Shown here in pieces: positions 41,458 to 50,614 of a stretch of 64,000 nt of DNA. This stretch comes from Pyxidicoccus caerfyrddinensis (lineage in GTDB: Bacteria; Myxococcota; Myxococcia; Myxococcales; Myxococcaceae): contig NZ_JAAIYA010000029.1 of NCBI RefSeq assembly GCF_010894405.1, forward strand, positions 110,683 through 174,682, in the 5' to 3' direction. The position numbers were made by a program, and so were the translations under genes. How positions within the stretch are numbered: the stretch's first letter is position 1; each line of letters begins with the position of its first letter. A model generated the notes under the pieces. It ran no database searches. It was not told the DNA's origin and saw only the letters and a list, made by a program, of their open reading frames with translations.

Positions 41458-42732
41458 GTGGCCTTGACCACAGAAGCCTTCGGACTGACCGACGTCGGCC
41501 GCAAGCGGCAGCACAACGAAGACGCGATGCTGGTGGACTCACCGCTCGGCCTCTACGTCGTCGCCGACGGCATGGGTGGCCACGCGGCCGGCGAGGTTGC
41601 CAGCGCCCGGGCCACGGAAGTCGTCAAGCAGCACATCACCGCCAACCGGCACCTGCTGAAGGACTTGGGGAACAACCCCACGGCGGACAGCCGCTCGGCG
41701 GCCGCGGCGCTGGTGGAGGTGGCCGTACAGCGCGCCTGCGCGGACATCTACCGCATGGCCATGCAGGACGCGTCCAAGCGCGGCATGGGTACGACGTTCG
41801 TGTGCCTCGCGGTGGGCGGCAACAAGGGCGTCATCGGCCACGTTGGCGACAGCCGCGTGTACCTGGTGCGCCACGGCCAGTGTCACCGGCTCACCGAGGA
41901 CCACACCCTGGTGGCCGCGCAGCTCAAGGCCGGCACGATTACGAAGGAGCAGGCCGCCGCGTCGCAGTACCGCAACGTGATTACGCGCGCGGTGGGCATC
42001 CAGGAGTCGGTCCAGGTGGACACGCTCATCGTGGACCTGGTGCCGGGCGACGTGTTCATCCTCTGCTCGGACGGCCTGCACGGCTACGTGGAGGACGAGG
42101 AAATCCTCCCGCTGGTGTCCGGCATGGCGCCGGCGGACCTGCCCAAGCGGCTCATCGACATCGCCAACGAGCGCGGCGGCAAGGACAACATCACCGCGGT
42201 GGTGGTGAAGGTGGCCGGCGAGGGCGCCGCGGTCAGCGAGGAGACGAGCGAGGCGCAGTCGCGCATGGAGGCGCTGCGCAAGATTCCGCTCTTCCGTCAC
42301 CTCACGTACAAGGAGCAGACGGCGGTGCTGTCCATCGCCACGACGCGCACGTACCCGGCGGGCCGGGAAATCGTCGTGGAGGGGCAGCCGGGCGAGGAGC
42401 TCTTCGTCGTCATCCGCGGCCGGGTGGCGATTGAGAAGAACGGCGTGGAGATTGCCGAGCTGCGCGCCGGTGGCCACTTCGGGGAGATGGGGCTCATCGA
42501 CAACGCGCCGCGCTCGGCGACGGTGCGGGCGACGGAGCCCACGCGCACCATGGTCATCTCGCGGCCTGACTTGATGGGGCTGATGAAGCGCGAGTCCATC
42601 CTCGCGGTGAAGATGCTCTGGAGCTTCGTCCAGGTGCTCAGCGACCGGCTGCGCGCCACCAACTCCGAGCTGAGCGAGGCCCGCCAGGAGCTCGCCGTGG
42701 CCCAGGCCATCCAGCCGTTCGCCGAGGAGTAG
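41458..42732 (+). CDS. PP2C-type Ser/Thr phosphatase fused to a cyclic-nucleotide-binding domain
   Basis: The 424-residue protein has a PP2C domain with GLTDVGRKRQHNED, VADGMGGHAAGE, HVGDSRVYL, CSDGLHGYV and KDNITAVVV, the metal-coordinating Asp set. Residues ~275-400 form a cNMP-binding domain (IVVEGQPGEELFVVIRGRVAI, then HFGEMGLIDNAPRSATVRA, close to the phosphate-binding cassette). Binding of cAMP or cGMP may control dephosphorylation. GTG at 41458 is chosen because GGGAG lies upstream; an upstream GTG at 41419 is possible. It lies 70 bases after the FHA gene. Confidence 0.9.
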   Translation: MALTTEAFGLTDVGRKRQHNEDAMLVDSPLGLYVVADGMGGHAAGEVASARATEVVKQHITANRHLLKDLGNNPTADSRSAAAALVEVAVQRACADIYRMAMQDASKRGMGTTFVCLAVGGNKGVIGHVGDSRVYLVRHGQCHRLTEDHTLVAAQLKAGTITKEQAAASQYRNVITRAVGIQESVQVDTLIVDLVPGDVFILCSDGLHGYVEDEEILPLVSGMAPADLPKRLIDIANERGGKDNITAVVVKVAGEGAAVSEETSEAQSRMEALRKIPLFRHLTYKEQTAVLSIATTRTYPAGREIVVEGQPGEELFVVIRGRVAIEKNGVEIAELRAGGHFGEMGLIDNAPRSATVRATEPTRTMVISRPDLMGLMKRESILAVKMLWSFVQVLSDRLRATNSELSEARQELAVAQAIQPFAEE

Positions 42733-42738
42733 ACCTTC

Positions 42739-43338
42739 ATGAGCTCCCGTCCTCCGAAGACGCCTCGCACCGTGTCCACTCCGCGTCAGACCGCCCGGGT
42801 ACGCTCGCGGCGTACTGTCTCTGGAGGGCGCATGGCGAGGGCGGCGGGTGGAGATGTGTTCGTGAAGCTGATCGGCGAGGTGGCGGAGCTGCGGGAGGAG
42901 ATGCGGACGACCCGGACGGACATGAGGATCGTGTCTTCCAGTCTGGGCGTCGTCCTTCGCGACACGGCGTCCATGAAGGCGAGCGTGGAAGCCACGAAGG
43001 CAGGCATGGCCTCCATGCAAACCAACATGGCCTCCATGCAAACCAACATGGCCTCCATGCAAACCAACATGGCGTCCATGCAAACGAACATGGCTTCGAT
43101 GCAAACGACCATGGCCTCCATGCAAACGACCACGGACTCCATGCTGGTGACCATGGAGTCCACGACGACGACCCTGGAAGCCGTGGTGGTGAGGCTGCGC
43201 TCCGTGGACGAGCGCTTCCTGCGCATGGAAACGCACGCGGGGCGCATGGCGCGGCTGCTGGGCACCCTGGCGGAGTCCACGAGCGAGCGCTTCGACAACG
43301 TGGAGAAGCGGCTGGACGCCCTTGAGGGCAAGCACTAA
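42739..43338 (+). CDS. Coiled-coil protein with six MASMQTN heptad repeats
   Basis: The 199-residue protein has a basic Arg-rich N-terminus, then helix with KLIGEVAELREEMRTTRTDM. Six tandem 7-residue repeats (MASMQTN or MASMQTT, residues ~90-131) follow, then a further helix (RLRSVDERFLRME...ERFDNVEKRLDALEGKH). Each repeat is 21 bases, an exact heptad, so the coiled coil can change length by repeat gain or loss. No enzyme motif is seen. ATG at 42739 or 42832 could be the start; both have acceptable ribosome sites. Function unknown. Confidence 0.7.
   Translation: MSSRPPKTPRTVSTPRQTARVRSRRTVSGGRMARAAGGDVFVKLIGEVAELREEMRTTRTDMRIVSSSLGVVLRDTASMKASVEATKAGMASMQTNMASMQTNMASMQTNMASMQTNMASMQTTMASMQTTTDSMLVTMESTTTTLEAVVVRLRSVDERFLRMETHAGRMARLLGTLAESTSERFDNVEKRLDALEGKH
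43006..43131 (+). repeat. Six tandem 21-bp coding repeats
   Basis: Units begin at 43006, 43027, 43048, 43069, 43090 and 43111. The first three are identical (ATGGCCTCCATGCAAACCAA then C); the later ones diverge by a few substitutions. The period of 21 bases equals one heptad. Recent expansion is suggested by the identity of the first copies. Confidence 0.9.
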
Positions 43339-43446
43339 CGCGCGTCGGCGGCACGGGGAGCGTCCGAGAAAGGACGCGTCCGGAATTTCCACCGGGAATT
43401 GCCCGTTCCGGGCCCCACCGCGGGCTATGGTCCTCGCGGCGTGCGC

Positions 43447-46422
43447 ATGCGCAACTGGATTCTCATAGGGTTGACGGTGGCTCTGCTGGTGGCGGGGGCC
43501 GCGTGGTTCGCCTCGGGACCGGCCTCCAGCGCCCGGACGTCCGACACCTCCTCCGAGACGCCGAAGTCGGCGGCCCTGCCCACCTTCTCCGCGGTGGACG
43601 TGTCGTCCGGCGCCAACGAGGGCCTCGCCCTGGCGGGACGGGTGCTGGACTCGGCGGGGCGTCCGGTGGAGGGCGCCGAAGTGTCCCTGTCCGCCAGCGC
43701 CGAGAAGACGCTCGCGGACGTGCGCTGCGACGAGTGCGGGCAGGCCCTGCTGTCGTGCCAGGCGCGAGAGACTTCGCTGCAGACGCTGGCCTTCTTCGAG
43801 CACCAGCACGGCTTCCTCACCCCGCGCGCCACCGCGACGACGGACGCGCAGGGCCGCTTCCGCTTCGAGCACCTGGCGGGCGTGTCCTTCTCCGTCTGGG
43901 CGAAGGCGCCCGGGCTGGGCGTGGCCCTTCGAGATCGCGCCGCCCCCGGAGACCCGGTGGAGCTGTTCCTCCCGCCGCTGCGGAGCATTGGCGGGCAGGT
44001 GGTGGACGACGCGGGCCAGCCCGTGCGGGGCGCGCACGTCCACGCGGTGTCCCGCCGTGTCCCGCTACCCTTCGAGGCGACGGCGGGCGCGGACGGCGTC
44101 TTCTCCCTGGACGGGCTCGGAGAAGGGCCCTTCTACGTGCTGGCCACGGCGGAGGGCTTCCTGCCCGCGGTGGAGTCGCAGGTGGAAGCGGGCCCGCAGC
44201 CGGTGCGCCTGAAGCTGACGCCCGCGCGCACGCTGGAGGTGCGCGTCACCCGGAACGGCCAGCCCGCGGCGGCCACGGTGCGGCTGCGCGCCGACCACCT
44301 GTCGCGCGAGCTGAGCACGAAGGGCGAGCCGCTGCGCTTCACCGGCCTGTACCCGGACGCGGTGGTGGTGACGGCGGAGGCGCCCGGGCTGGGGGCCGCG
44401 CCGCGCACGCTGACGCTGGACGCGCGCGTCACCCAGGTGACGTTGGAATTGGAGGTCGCCGGCAAGCTGCTCGTCACGGTGGTGGACGAGCAGGGCGAGC
44501 CGGTGCCCCAGCCGGAGTTGCTGCTGCGCACGGCCCAGGGCGAGCTCATCCGGCGCGAGCGTGGGGGCACCGGGGCGCTGATGGAGTTGGGCCCCCTGGC
44601 CGCCGGCGACTACGTGCTGGAAGGCCACGCGGAGGGCTTTCGCGACGCGCAGCTCCCCGCGAAGGTGGTGGAGGGCGAGACGTCGCTCGAGCTGGAGATG
44701 GAGCGCGCCACGCTCATCAGCGGGCAGGTGCTGGACCAGTACGGCCGGCCCGCGCCGAGCGTCTCCGTGCTGGTGCAGCCCACCGGCGAGTCGGTGCTGG
44801 CCGACGCGGACGGGCGCTTCGCGGCGCAGGTGCCCACCGCGGGCCTGTACGAGCTGCACGCGCACCACTCGGAGTGGGGTGGCGGGCAGCTCAAGGTGAC
44901 GGCGCCCGCCAGCGGGGTGCAACTGGCGCTGGAGCCTCGCGCGGCGCTGGAGGTGACGGTGTCCTCCGCCGGCCGCCGTGTGGAGGGCGCGGACGTGGTG
45001 CTGTGGGTGGAGCAGGAGGGCATCTTCCGGAGCGACCGCTCGTCGGGCTCGGACGGCATGGTGCCCATGCGCGGCATGCCGGCGGGGACGTACTGGATGG
45101 TGGCCTCGCACCCGGACTACCTGCCCTCGGACCGCAAGCAGGTGACGCTGGAGGACGGGCAGACGCTGAAGCTCGAGGTGGAGCTGAAGCCCGGCGCGCC
45201 ACTGTCGGGTGACGTGGTGGACGGGCAGGGCGCCCCCGTGGAGGGCGCCACGCTGGTGGTGGTGCCTCGCGGCTCCGAGCCGGTGCAGAGCGACGCGCGC
45301 GGCCACTTCGAGTTCCGCTCGCTGCGCCCGGACCGCGGCTACCGCCTGGAGGCGAGGCACCCGAGCTACGACCAGGTGGAGCGCGCCGAGGGCAAGGCCG
45401 GCGGCCCGCCGGTGCGTGTGGTGCTCAAGCGTCGCGACGTCTTCCGTGGGCGCGTCGTCGGGAGCGACGGCGCGCCGGTGCGCCGCTACCACGTGGACGA
45501 GCACGAGGTGAACAGCCCGGATGGCCGCTTCGAGCTGCCGCTGGCCGCGGCGGGCGAGCGCATCATCGCCGCGGTGAACGCGCCGGGCTACGAGCCGATG
45601 ATGGTGGACCGCCCGCTGGCGCCGGACCTGGGAGACCTGGTGCTGGAGAAGCTGCCCAGCATCTCCGGCGTCGTGCGCGACGCGGGCGGCGGGACGGTGG
45701 CGGACGCGGTGGTGACGTGCGACGTGTGCGACGAGTCGGTGATGTCGGGCCCGGACGGCAGCTTCACGCTGGCCAGTCCGCCGTACGTGCCGCGCTTCAC
45801 CGTGTCCGCGCGCAAGGGCCGGCTGAGCGGGACGCAGTCGCTGGAGCGTGGCGCGCGCGGCCCGGTGGAGCTGACGCTGCGGCAGGCCACGCGGCTGAGC
45901 GGCCGGGTGTACCTGGCCAGCGGGCAACCCGCCGCGGGCTTCGAGGTGGAGGCGGTGAACGCCGACCGCAGCGAGCCGCTCACCATCGTCACCGGTCCGG
46001 ACGGCGCCTACAGCGTGGAGGTGTCTCCGGGCAGCTACCGCTTCGCGCTCGGCGCCAACCGCGAGTTCTCCGGCGAGCCGACACTGGTGGTGCAGGTGGC
46101 CGGCGCGGAGATGCACCTGGACCTGGGGCCCGCGCCGGGCACTGCGTCCCTCACCGTGCAGCTCATGCCCGAGCGCGGCAAGGCGCTCTGGGTGGTGGCG
46201 GGGGAGGTGTCCGACGTGGGCAACCCGCCGTCCACGGCGATGATGCGCTCGCGCTGGGCGCAGCTCGTGTACCAGCCGCGCGGGGAGACGGTGGTCATCA
46301 ACGGGCTGCCCCCGGGGCGGTACACGCTGGTGTGGGGCCACTTCCACGTGGAGACGCCCGGCGGGCCGGAGGTGCGCGTGGTGGACGTGCCCTCGCGTGG
46401 CGAGGTGGCGCTGGGGCGTTGA
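43447..46422 (+). CDS. Large carboxypeptidase-regulatory-like repeat protein, membrane-anchored
   Basis: The 991-residue protein has an N-terminal anchor or signal (NWILIGLTVALLVAGAAWFA). About ten beta-sandwich repeats of the CarboxypepD_reg type follow, each with a pattern such as GRVLDSAGRPVEGAEVSL, GQVVDDAGQPVRGAHVHAV or GDVVDGQGAPVEGATLVVV. Two Cys pairs occur (CDECGQALLSC and CDVCDES). Such proteins are extracellular or periplasmic and lack catalytic residues. ATG at 43447 is chosen because the hydrophobic anchor starts there. The gene precedes coaBC by 62 bases. Confidence 0.82.
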   Translation: MRNWILIGLTVALLVAGAAWFASGPASSARTSDTSSETPKSAALPTFSAVDVSSGANEGLALAGRVLDSAGRPVEGAEVSLSASAEKTLADVRCDECGQALLSCQARETSLQTLAFFEHQHGFLTPRATATTDAQGRFRFEHLAGVSFSVWAKAPGLGVALRDRAAPGDPVELFLPPLRSIGGQVVDDAGQPVRGAHVHAVSRRVPLPFEATAGADGVFSLDGLGEGPFYVLATAEGFLPAVESQVEAGPQPVRLKLTPARTLEVRVTRNGQPAAATVRLRADHLSRELSTKGEPLRFTGLYPDAVVVTAEAPGLGAAPRTLTLDARVTQVTLELEVAGKLLVTVVDEQGEPVPQPELLLRTAQGELIRRERGGTGALMELGPLAAGDYVLEGHAEGFRDAQLPAKVVEGETSLELEMERATLISGQVLDQYGRPAPSVSVLVQPTGESVLADADGRFAAQVPTAGLYELHAHHSEWGGGQLKVTAPASGVQLALEPRAALEVTVSSAGRRVEGADVVLWVEQEGIFRSDRSSGSDGMVPMRGMPAGTYWMVASHPDYLPSDRKQVTLEDGQTLKLEVELKPGAPLSGDVVDGQGAPVEGATLVVVPRGSEPVQSDARGHFEFRSLRPDRGYRLEARHPSYDQVERAEGKAGGPPVRVVLKRRDVFRGRVVGSDGAPVRRYHVDEHEVNSPDGRFELPLAAAGERIIAAVNAPGYEPMMVDRPLAPDLGDLVLEKLPSISGVVRDAGGGTVADAVVTCDVCDESVMSGPDGSFTLASPPYVPRFTVSARKGRLSGTQSLERGARGPVELTLRQATRLSGRVYLASGQPAAGFEVEAVNADRSEPLTIVTGPDGAYSVEVSPGSYRFALGANREFSGEPTLVVQVAGAEMHLDLGPAPGTASLTVQLMPERGKALWVVAGEVSDVGNPPSTAMMRSRWAQLVYQPRGETVVINGLPPGRYTLVWGHFHVETPGGPEVRVVDVPSRGEVALGR

Positions 46423-46484
46423 GGCGGCGGCACCGCCGTGCGGCGCGGGTTGCGAGCCAGCGGGCGTGCGCATTAGGAAGCCGC

Positions 46485-47705
46485 ATGGACGTGACGGCAC
46501 TGAAGGGCCGCCGGGTGGTCGTCGGCGTGGGCGGCGGCATCGCGGCGTACAAGGCGTGCGACCTGGTGCGCGAGCTGGGACGGGCCGGGGCGGAGGTGCG
46601 CGTGGCCATGACGGAGTCCGCGCGGCAGTTCGTCACCCCGCTCACCTTCCAGGCCCTCAGCGGCCACCCCGTCCTCACGGACTACTTCGACCCGGCCCAG
46701 GAGGGGAACTTCGGGCACCTGGACCTGGCCCGCTGGGCGGAGGCCTTCGTGGTGGCTCCGGCCACGGCGGACCTGCTGGCGCGCATCCGCGCGGGCATGG
46801 CGAACGACGCGGTGACGACGTCGCTGCTGGCCTTCCGCGGCCCGGTGGTGCTGGCCCCCGCGATGAACGTGGCCATGTGGGACAACGCGATGACGCAGGA
46901 GAACGTGGCGGCGCTGCTGGCGCATCCGCGCTTCAGCCAGGTGGGGCCGGGCGCGGGGCTGCTGGCCTGCGGTGACGTGGGTGAGGGGCGGCTCGCGGAC
47001 GTGCCGAGGATTGCCGAGGCGGTGGCGGCGCGCTTCGGCGCCGGGCCGCTCGCGGGGAAGAAGGTGCTGCTGACGGCGGGCCCCACGCGCGAGTTCCTGG
47101 ACCCGGTGCGGTTCATCTCGAATCCGTCCACGGGGAAGATGGGGCTGGCACTCGCGCACGCGGCGCGGAGCCTGGGCGCCGAGGTGACGGTGGTGCTGGG
47201 CCCGGTGGGGCCGGTGGAGCGCGGCGGGCTGACGGTGGTGGACGTGGTGAGCGCGGACGACATGGCGCGCGAGGTGCTCTCGCGCGTGGAGGCGGTGGAC
47301 GCGTTCATCGCCACCGCTGCGGTGAGCGACTGGCGGCCGGAGGCGCGCGCGCCGCAGAAGGTGAAGAAGGGGACGTCCCCCACGCCGGAGTCGCTGCGGC
47401 TGGTGCGCACGCCGGACGTGCTGGCGGAGGCGTCGCGGAAGGTGGCGGGGAGCGCGAAGCGGCCGCTCCTGGTGGGCTTCGCGGCGGAGACGGAGCGGGT
47501 GCTGGAGCACGCGCGGGAGAAGCTGGAGCGCAAGGGGCTGGATGCCATCGTTGCCAACGACGTGACGGCGCCCGGCGCGGGCTTCGGCACGGACACCAAC
47601 CGCGTGACGCTGCTCACGCGCGCGGGACTCCAGCAGGAGATGCAGGGCAGCAAGCACGAGGTGGCCCGCGCCATCCTCGAGCTGCTCCTGGTGCCCCGTC
47701 GGTAG
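46485..47705 (+). CDS. coaBC: Bifunctional phosphopantothenoylcysteine decarboxylase/synthase
   Basis: The 406-residue protein has an N-terminal CoaC flavoprotein with GGGIAAYKACDLVREL, active-site His in GHLDLARWAEAFVVAPATA, PAMNVAMWDN and Cys in LACGDVGEGRL. The C-terminal CoaB domain has AGPTREFLDPVRFISNPSTGKMG and the CTP-binding region. It makes phosphopantetheine from phosphopantothenate and cysteine in coenzyme A biosynthesis. Both halves are complete and of normal length. It converges on the thioesterase gene. Confidence 0.95.
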   Translation: MDVTALKGRRVVVGVGGGIAAYKACDLVRELGRAGAEVRVAMTESARQFVTPLTFQALSGHPVLTDYFDPAQEGNFGHLDLARWAEAFVVAPATADLLARIRAGMANDAVTTSLLAFRGPVVLAPAMNVAMWDNAMTQENVAALLAHPRFSQVGPGAGLLACGDVGEGRLADVPRIAEAVAARFGAGPLAGKKVLLTAGPTREFLDPVRFISNPSTGKMGLALAHAARSLGAEVTVVLGPVGPVERGGLTVVDVVSADDMAREVLSRVEAVDAFIATAAVSDWRPEARAPQKVKKGTSPTPESLRLVRTPDVLAEASRKVAGSAKRPLLVGFAAETERVLEHAREKLERKGLDAIVANDVTAPGAGFGTDTNRVTLLTRAGLQQEMQGSKHEVARAILELLLVPRR

Positions 47706-47720
47706 GGCTCCAGGTCCAGG

Positions 47721-48152
47721 CTACCGGGGCTCCATCACCGCGAGCGTGATGGTGGCCTTCGAGACGAGCTTCGTCTGTCCGCCGGAGACGGCATGCACCT
47801 CGGACTCGGCGACGATGAGTCGGCGTCCGGCGCGCAGCACGCGCCCCTTGCAGCGCAATTCCTCCCCCATGGCCGCCTGGAGCAGGTGGACGGTGAAGCT
47901 GGTGGTCAGCACGCGCTGCCCCTTCTTCACGGCGGTGAAGCCCGCGGCGCCCGCGGTGTGGTCCGCCAGCGTCGCCTGTACGCCCGCGTGGATGACGCCG
48001 TCCTGCTGGAGGTGGCGGGGTTGCACCACCAGGCGCGTGTCGACTTCACCCGGGAGGATGGAGGTGGGCTGGATGCCCAGCTCTACGACGAACGCGGCCG
48101 AGCGGAAGAGCTCTTCGGTGTCCTGGCGGTAGTCCGGATTGAGAGGCTCCAT
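47721..48152 (-). CDS. PaaI-type hotdog-fold thioesterase
   Basis: The 143-residue protein has a hotdog fold with HLQQDGVIHAGVQATLADHTAGAAGFTA, the segment around the active-site helix of the 4HBT/PaaI family. A core strand reads ELRCKGRVLRAGRRLIVAESEV. It should hydrolyse an acyl-CoA; the acyl group cannot be predicted. ATG at 48152 has AAGGAG upstream. A large reading frame extends 5' but has no family support. Confidence 0.85.
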   Translation of the reverse strand: MEPLNPDYRQDTEELFRSAAFVVELGIQPTSILPGEVDTRLVVQPRHLQQDGVIHAGVQATLADHTAGAAGFTAVKKGQRVLTTSFTVHLLQAAMGEELRCKGRVLRAGRRLIVAESEVHAVSGGQTKLVSKATITLAVMEPR

Positions 48153-48422
48153 GGGTGCGGCTCCTTCCGTGCGAGGCCTCGAAGCGGACGCCAGGGTCGC
48201 GCGGCGAGGCACGGAGGACTCATCGAGCACGGCGCGGCGCGTCCGTCCACTCCGTGACGAAGAACCCGGGACGTTCCGCCCACACTGTGAGCCCGCCTGG
48301 AGCGACAGAGTGAGGGTGACTCCGGGAGTGACGCCGGGCTCGGCGCCGAGGTAAGCGTACTGCCGAGGCCACCGGTCGCTTCCTTGCGCTGGACCCCTTC
48401 CTCCGCTACCGATCCAGTCAAC

Positions 48423-49532
48423 GTGAACGACGACTTGCCCGACTCCTCGCAGGAACTGAGCGCCGTGCTGGACGAGGTGCGACGCCACCTGCTCTGGCAG
48501 GAGGAGGCTTCCGGCCGCGTCCTGATGATTGACGCGAAGGCGGCGTCCGAGCTCCAGCGCTCCGCGCCCTCGCTGCGCTCGCTCCTGTCCCGGGGCAACG
48601 GCACGTCGGAAGCCGCCGCTCCGGCGCGTCCGCCGCCCGCCGCCCGGCCTCCGAGCGCGCCTCCGATGGCAAGGCCCCCGCTTGCTCCCGAGAGCACAGG
48701 CGCGCCGGTGGCCGCGCCGGCCGCGGGCCTGACGGGCCGTGGCGGGCCTGCCCCGTCGCCGATGGCTGCGCAGAGCCCCTCCACACCGAACGGCCACACC
48801 GGCGCGCCGATGCGCCCCGCGGTAACGGGGCCCACCGGGTCTCCTCCGTCCGCCCGGGCGCCGGCTTCGCGTCCTGCCCCGGCGGGGAGCGCGGGCATGC
48901 TCCTGGACGTGCCACAGCAGGCGCCCCGGCCTCCCGGACAGCTTCCGGGGATGGCGAACGGCGAGCGTCCGACGCTGGATCAGATCCGCCGCGAGCTGGG
49001 CGACTGCCAGCGCTGCAAGCTGTGCAGCACGCGAAAGAACATCGTGTTCGGCTCGGGCAACCCGCGCGCGGAGCTGGTCTTCGTGGGCGAGGGCCCGGGC
49101 GAGACCGAGGACCTCCAGGGCGTTCCCTTCGTTGGCGCGGCGGGTGAGCTGCTGACGAAGATGATTGAAGCCATGGGCTTCCGGCGCGACGACGTCTACA
49201 TCTGCAACGTCGTGAAGTGCCGCCCGCCCGGCAACCGCAACCCGGAGCCGGATGAAATCGCGGCGTGCGAGCCCTTCCTGCGCGCGCAGCTCGCGGCCAT
49301 CCAGCCGAAGGTGGTGGTGGCGCTGGGCAAGTTCGCGGCGCAGACGCTGCTGCGCGACAGCACGCCGATTACCCGCATGCGTGGCAACTGGCGCACGTAC
49401 GAGGGCATCCAGCTCATGCCCACCTTCCACCCCGCGTACCTGCTGCGCAGCCCGGCGGAGAAGCGCAAGGCGTGGGAGGACCTGCAGGCGGTGATGAAGG
49501 TCCTCGGCAAGCAACCCGGCTCGCGCGCCTAG
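48423..49532 (+). CDS. Family 4-type uracil-DNA glycosylase with a long N-terminal extension
   Basis: The 369-residue protein has an N-terminal ~180 residues, first helical (QELSAVLDEVRRHLLWQEEA) then Pro/Ala-rich and disordered. The C-terminal ~190 residues are the glycosylase: Fe-S cysteines in CQRCKLC plus ICNVVKC and AACEPFL, motif A VGEGPGETEDLQGVPFVG and motif B FHPAYLLR. It removes uracil from DNA. The start is uncertain: GTG at 48423 or TTG at 48384, neither with a strong ribosome site. Confidence 0.88.
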   Translation: MNDDLPDSSQELSAVLDEVRRHLLWQEEASGRVLMIDAKAASELQRSAPSLRSLLSRGNGTSEAAAPARPPPAARPPSAPPMARPPLAPESTGAPVAAPAAGLTGRGGPAPSPMAAQSPSTPNGHTGAPMRPAVTGPTGSPPSARAPASRPAPAGSAGMLLDVPQQAPRPPGQLPGMANGERPTLDQIRRELGDCQRCKLCSTRKNIVFGSGNPRAELVFVGEGPGETEDLQGVPFVGAAGELLTKMIEAMGFRRDDVYICNVVKCRPPGNRNPEPDEIAACEPFLRAQLAAIQPKVVVALGKFAAQTLLRDSTPITRMRGNWRTYEGIQLMPTFHPAYLLRSPAEKRKAWEDLQAVMKVLGKQPGSRA

Positions 49533-49558
49533 CGGCGGGCCCTCGGAGGGGGAAACTC

Positions 49559-50566
49559 ATGAAGGGACAGCTGGAGACGCGCGAGCTGCAATCGCCCGCG
49601 CTGGAGGCCAACCCGCTGGGCGACCCGGCCCGGCGACGGCTCACCGTGTACCTGCCACCGGGCTATGGCGAGGGAGACCGGCGCTACCCCGTCGTCTACT
49701 TCCTGCACGCCTTCGGCAACAGCGGCGGCACGTGGACGAACGCCGCGGGCTTCGGCCCCACCGTGCCCGAGCGCATGGACGCGCTCATCGAGTCCGGCGC
49801 GCTGCCCCCCGCCATCGGCGTGTTCCCCGACGGGTGGACCTCGCTCGGCGGCAGCCAGTGGGTGAACAGCGACGCCATCGGCCGCTACCGCGACTACCTG
49901 GCCAAGGACGTGCTGGGCTTCGTGGACCGCACCTACCGCACGCTGCCCAAGGCGGCCTCGCGCGCGGTGGTGGGCCACAGCTCCGGCGGCTACGGCGCGC
50001 TCGTCATGGGCCGCTACCACCCGGAGCTCTTCTCGCACCTGGGCGCGCACGCGGCGGACTCGTATTTCGAGTACTGCTACCTGCCAGACCTGCCCAAGGC
50101 GGCGGCCTCGCTGCTGAAGTCGGGCGGCGTGGACGCGTGGCACGGCGAGTTCCGCAAGCGCGTGCGCGAGACGAAGATGCGCGGCGACGACTTCCCGGTG
50201 GTGAACACGCTGGCGATGGCCGCCGCGTACTCGCCGAAGAAGGGCGAGCCGCTCAACGTGGAGCTGCCCTTCGACGCGAACACGGGCCGCATCAAGCTGG
50301 ACGTGTGGAACCGCTGGCTGGTGCACGACCCGGTGCGCTTCGTGCCCAAGTTCCTGGACTCGTTCCGCAAGCTCAAGACGGTGTTCCTCGATTGCGGCAC
50401 CCGCGACGAGTTCAACATCCGCTGGGGCACGCGCATGCTCGCCGAGGACCTCAAGGGTGCCGGCGTCGAACTGGTGCACGAGGAGTTCGAGGACGGGCAC
50501 TCCGGCGTGTCCTACCGCTTCGAGCGCTCGCTGGCGGTGCTGGTGCCGAAGCTGGCGCGCGACTGA
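49559..50566 (+). CDS. Esterase D/antigen 85-type alpha/beta hydrolase
   Basis: The 335-residue protein matches the putative-esterase (PF00756) family, which includes S-formylglutathione hydrolase. It has RRYPVVYFLHAFGNSGGTW (oxyanion region), nucleophile elbow GHSSGGYGALVMG, and Asp/His near VFLDCGTRDEF and FEDGHSGVSYRF. GGAGG lies just upstream of ATG at 49559. No signal peptide, so cytoplasmic. The glycosylase gene ends 26 bases upstream; co-transcription is likely. Confidence 0.85.
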   Translation: MKGQLETRELQSPALEANPLGDPARRRLTVYLPPGYGEGDRRYPVVYFLHAFGNSGGTWTNAAGFGPTVPERMDALIESGALPPAIGVFPDGWTSLGGSQWVNSDAIGRYRDYLAKDVLGFVDRTYRTLPKAASRAVVGHSSGGYGALVMGRYHPELFSHLGAHAADSYFEYCYLPDLPKAAASLLKSGGVDAWHGEFRKRVRETKMRGDDFPVVNTLAMAAAYSPKKGEPLNVELPFDANTGRIKLDVWNRWLVHDPVRFVPKFLDSFRKLKTVFLDCGTRDEFNIRWGTRMLAEDLKGAGVELVHEEFEDGHSGVSYRFERSLAVLVPKLARD

Positions 50567-50584
50567 GCCGTCCGCGCGGAGGCG

Positions 50585-50614
50585 CGTCGCACGGGCTTCA
50601 GCACCCGTGCGACG
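50585..50614. terminator. Bidirectional hairpin terminator
   Basis: CGTCGCACGGG (50585-50595) pairs perfectly with CCCGTGCGACG (50604-50614) around an 8-base loop. It lies after the esterase stop and overlaps the last codons of the convergent hypothetical gene. Confidence 0.65.

Noticed and set aside
43006..43131. Regular 21-bp repeats considered as a CRISPR-like array
   Set aside because: The units are contiguous with no spacers and encode in-frame heptads.
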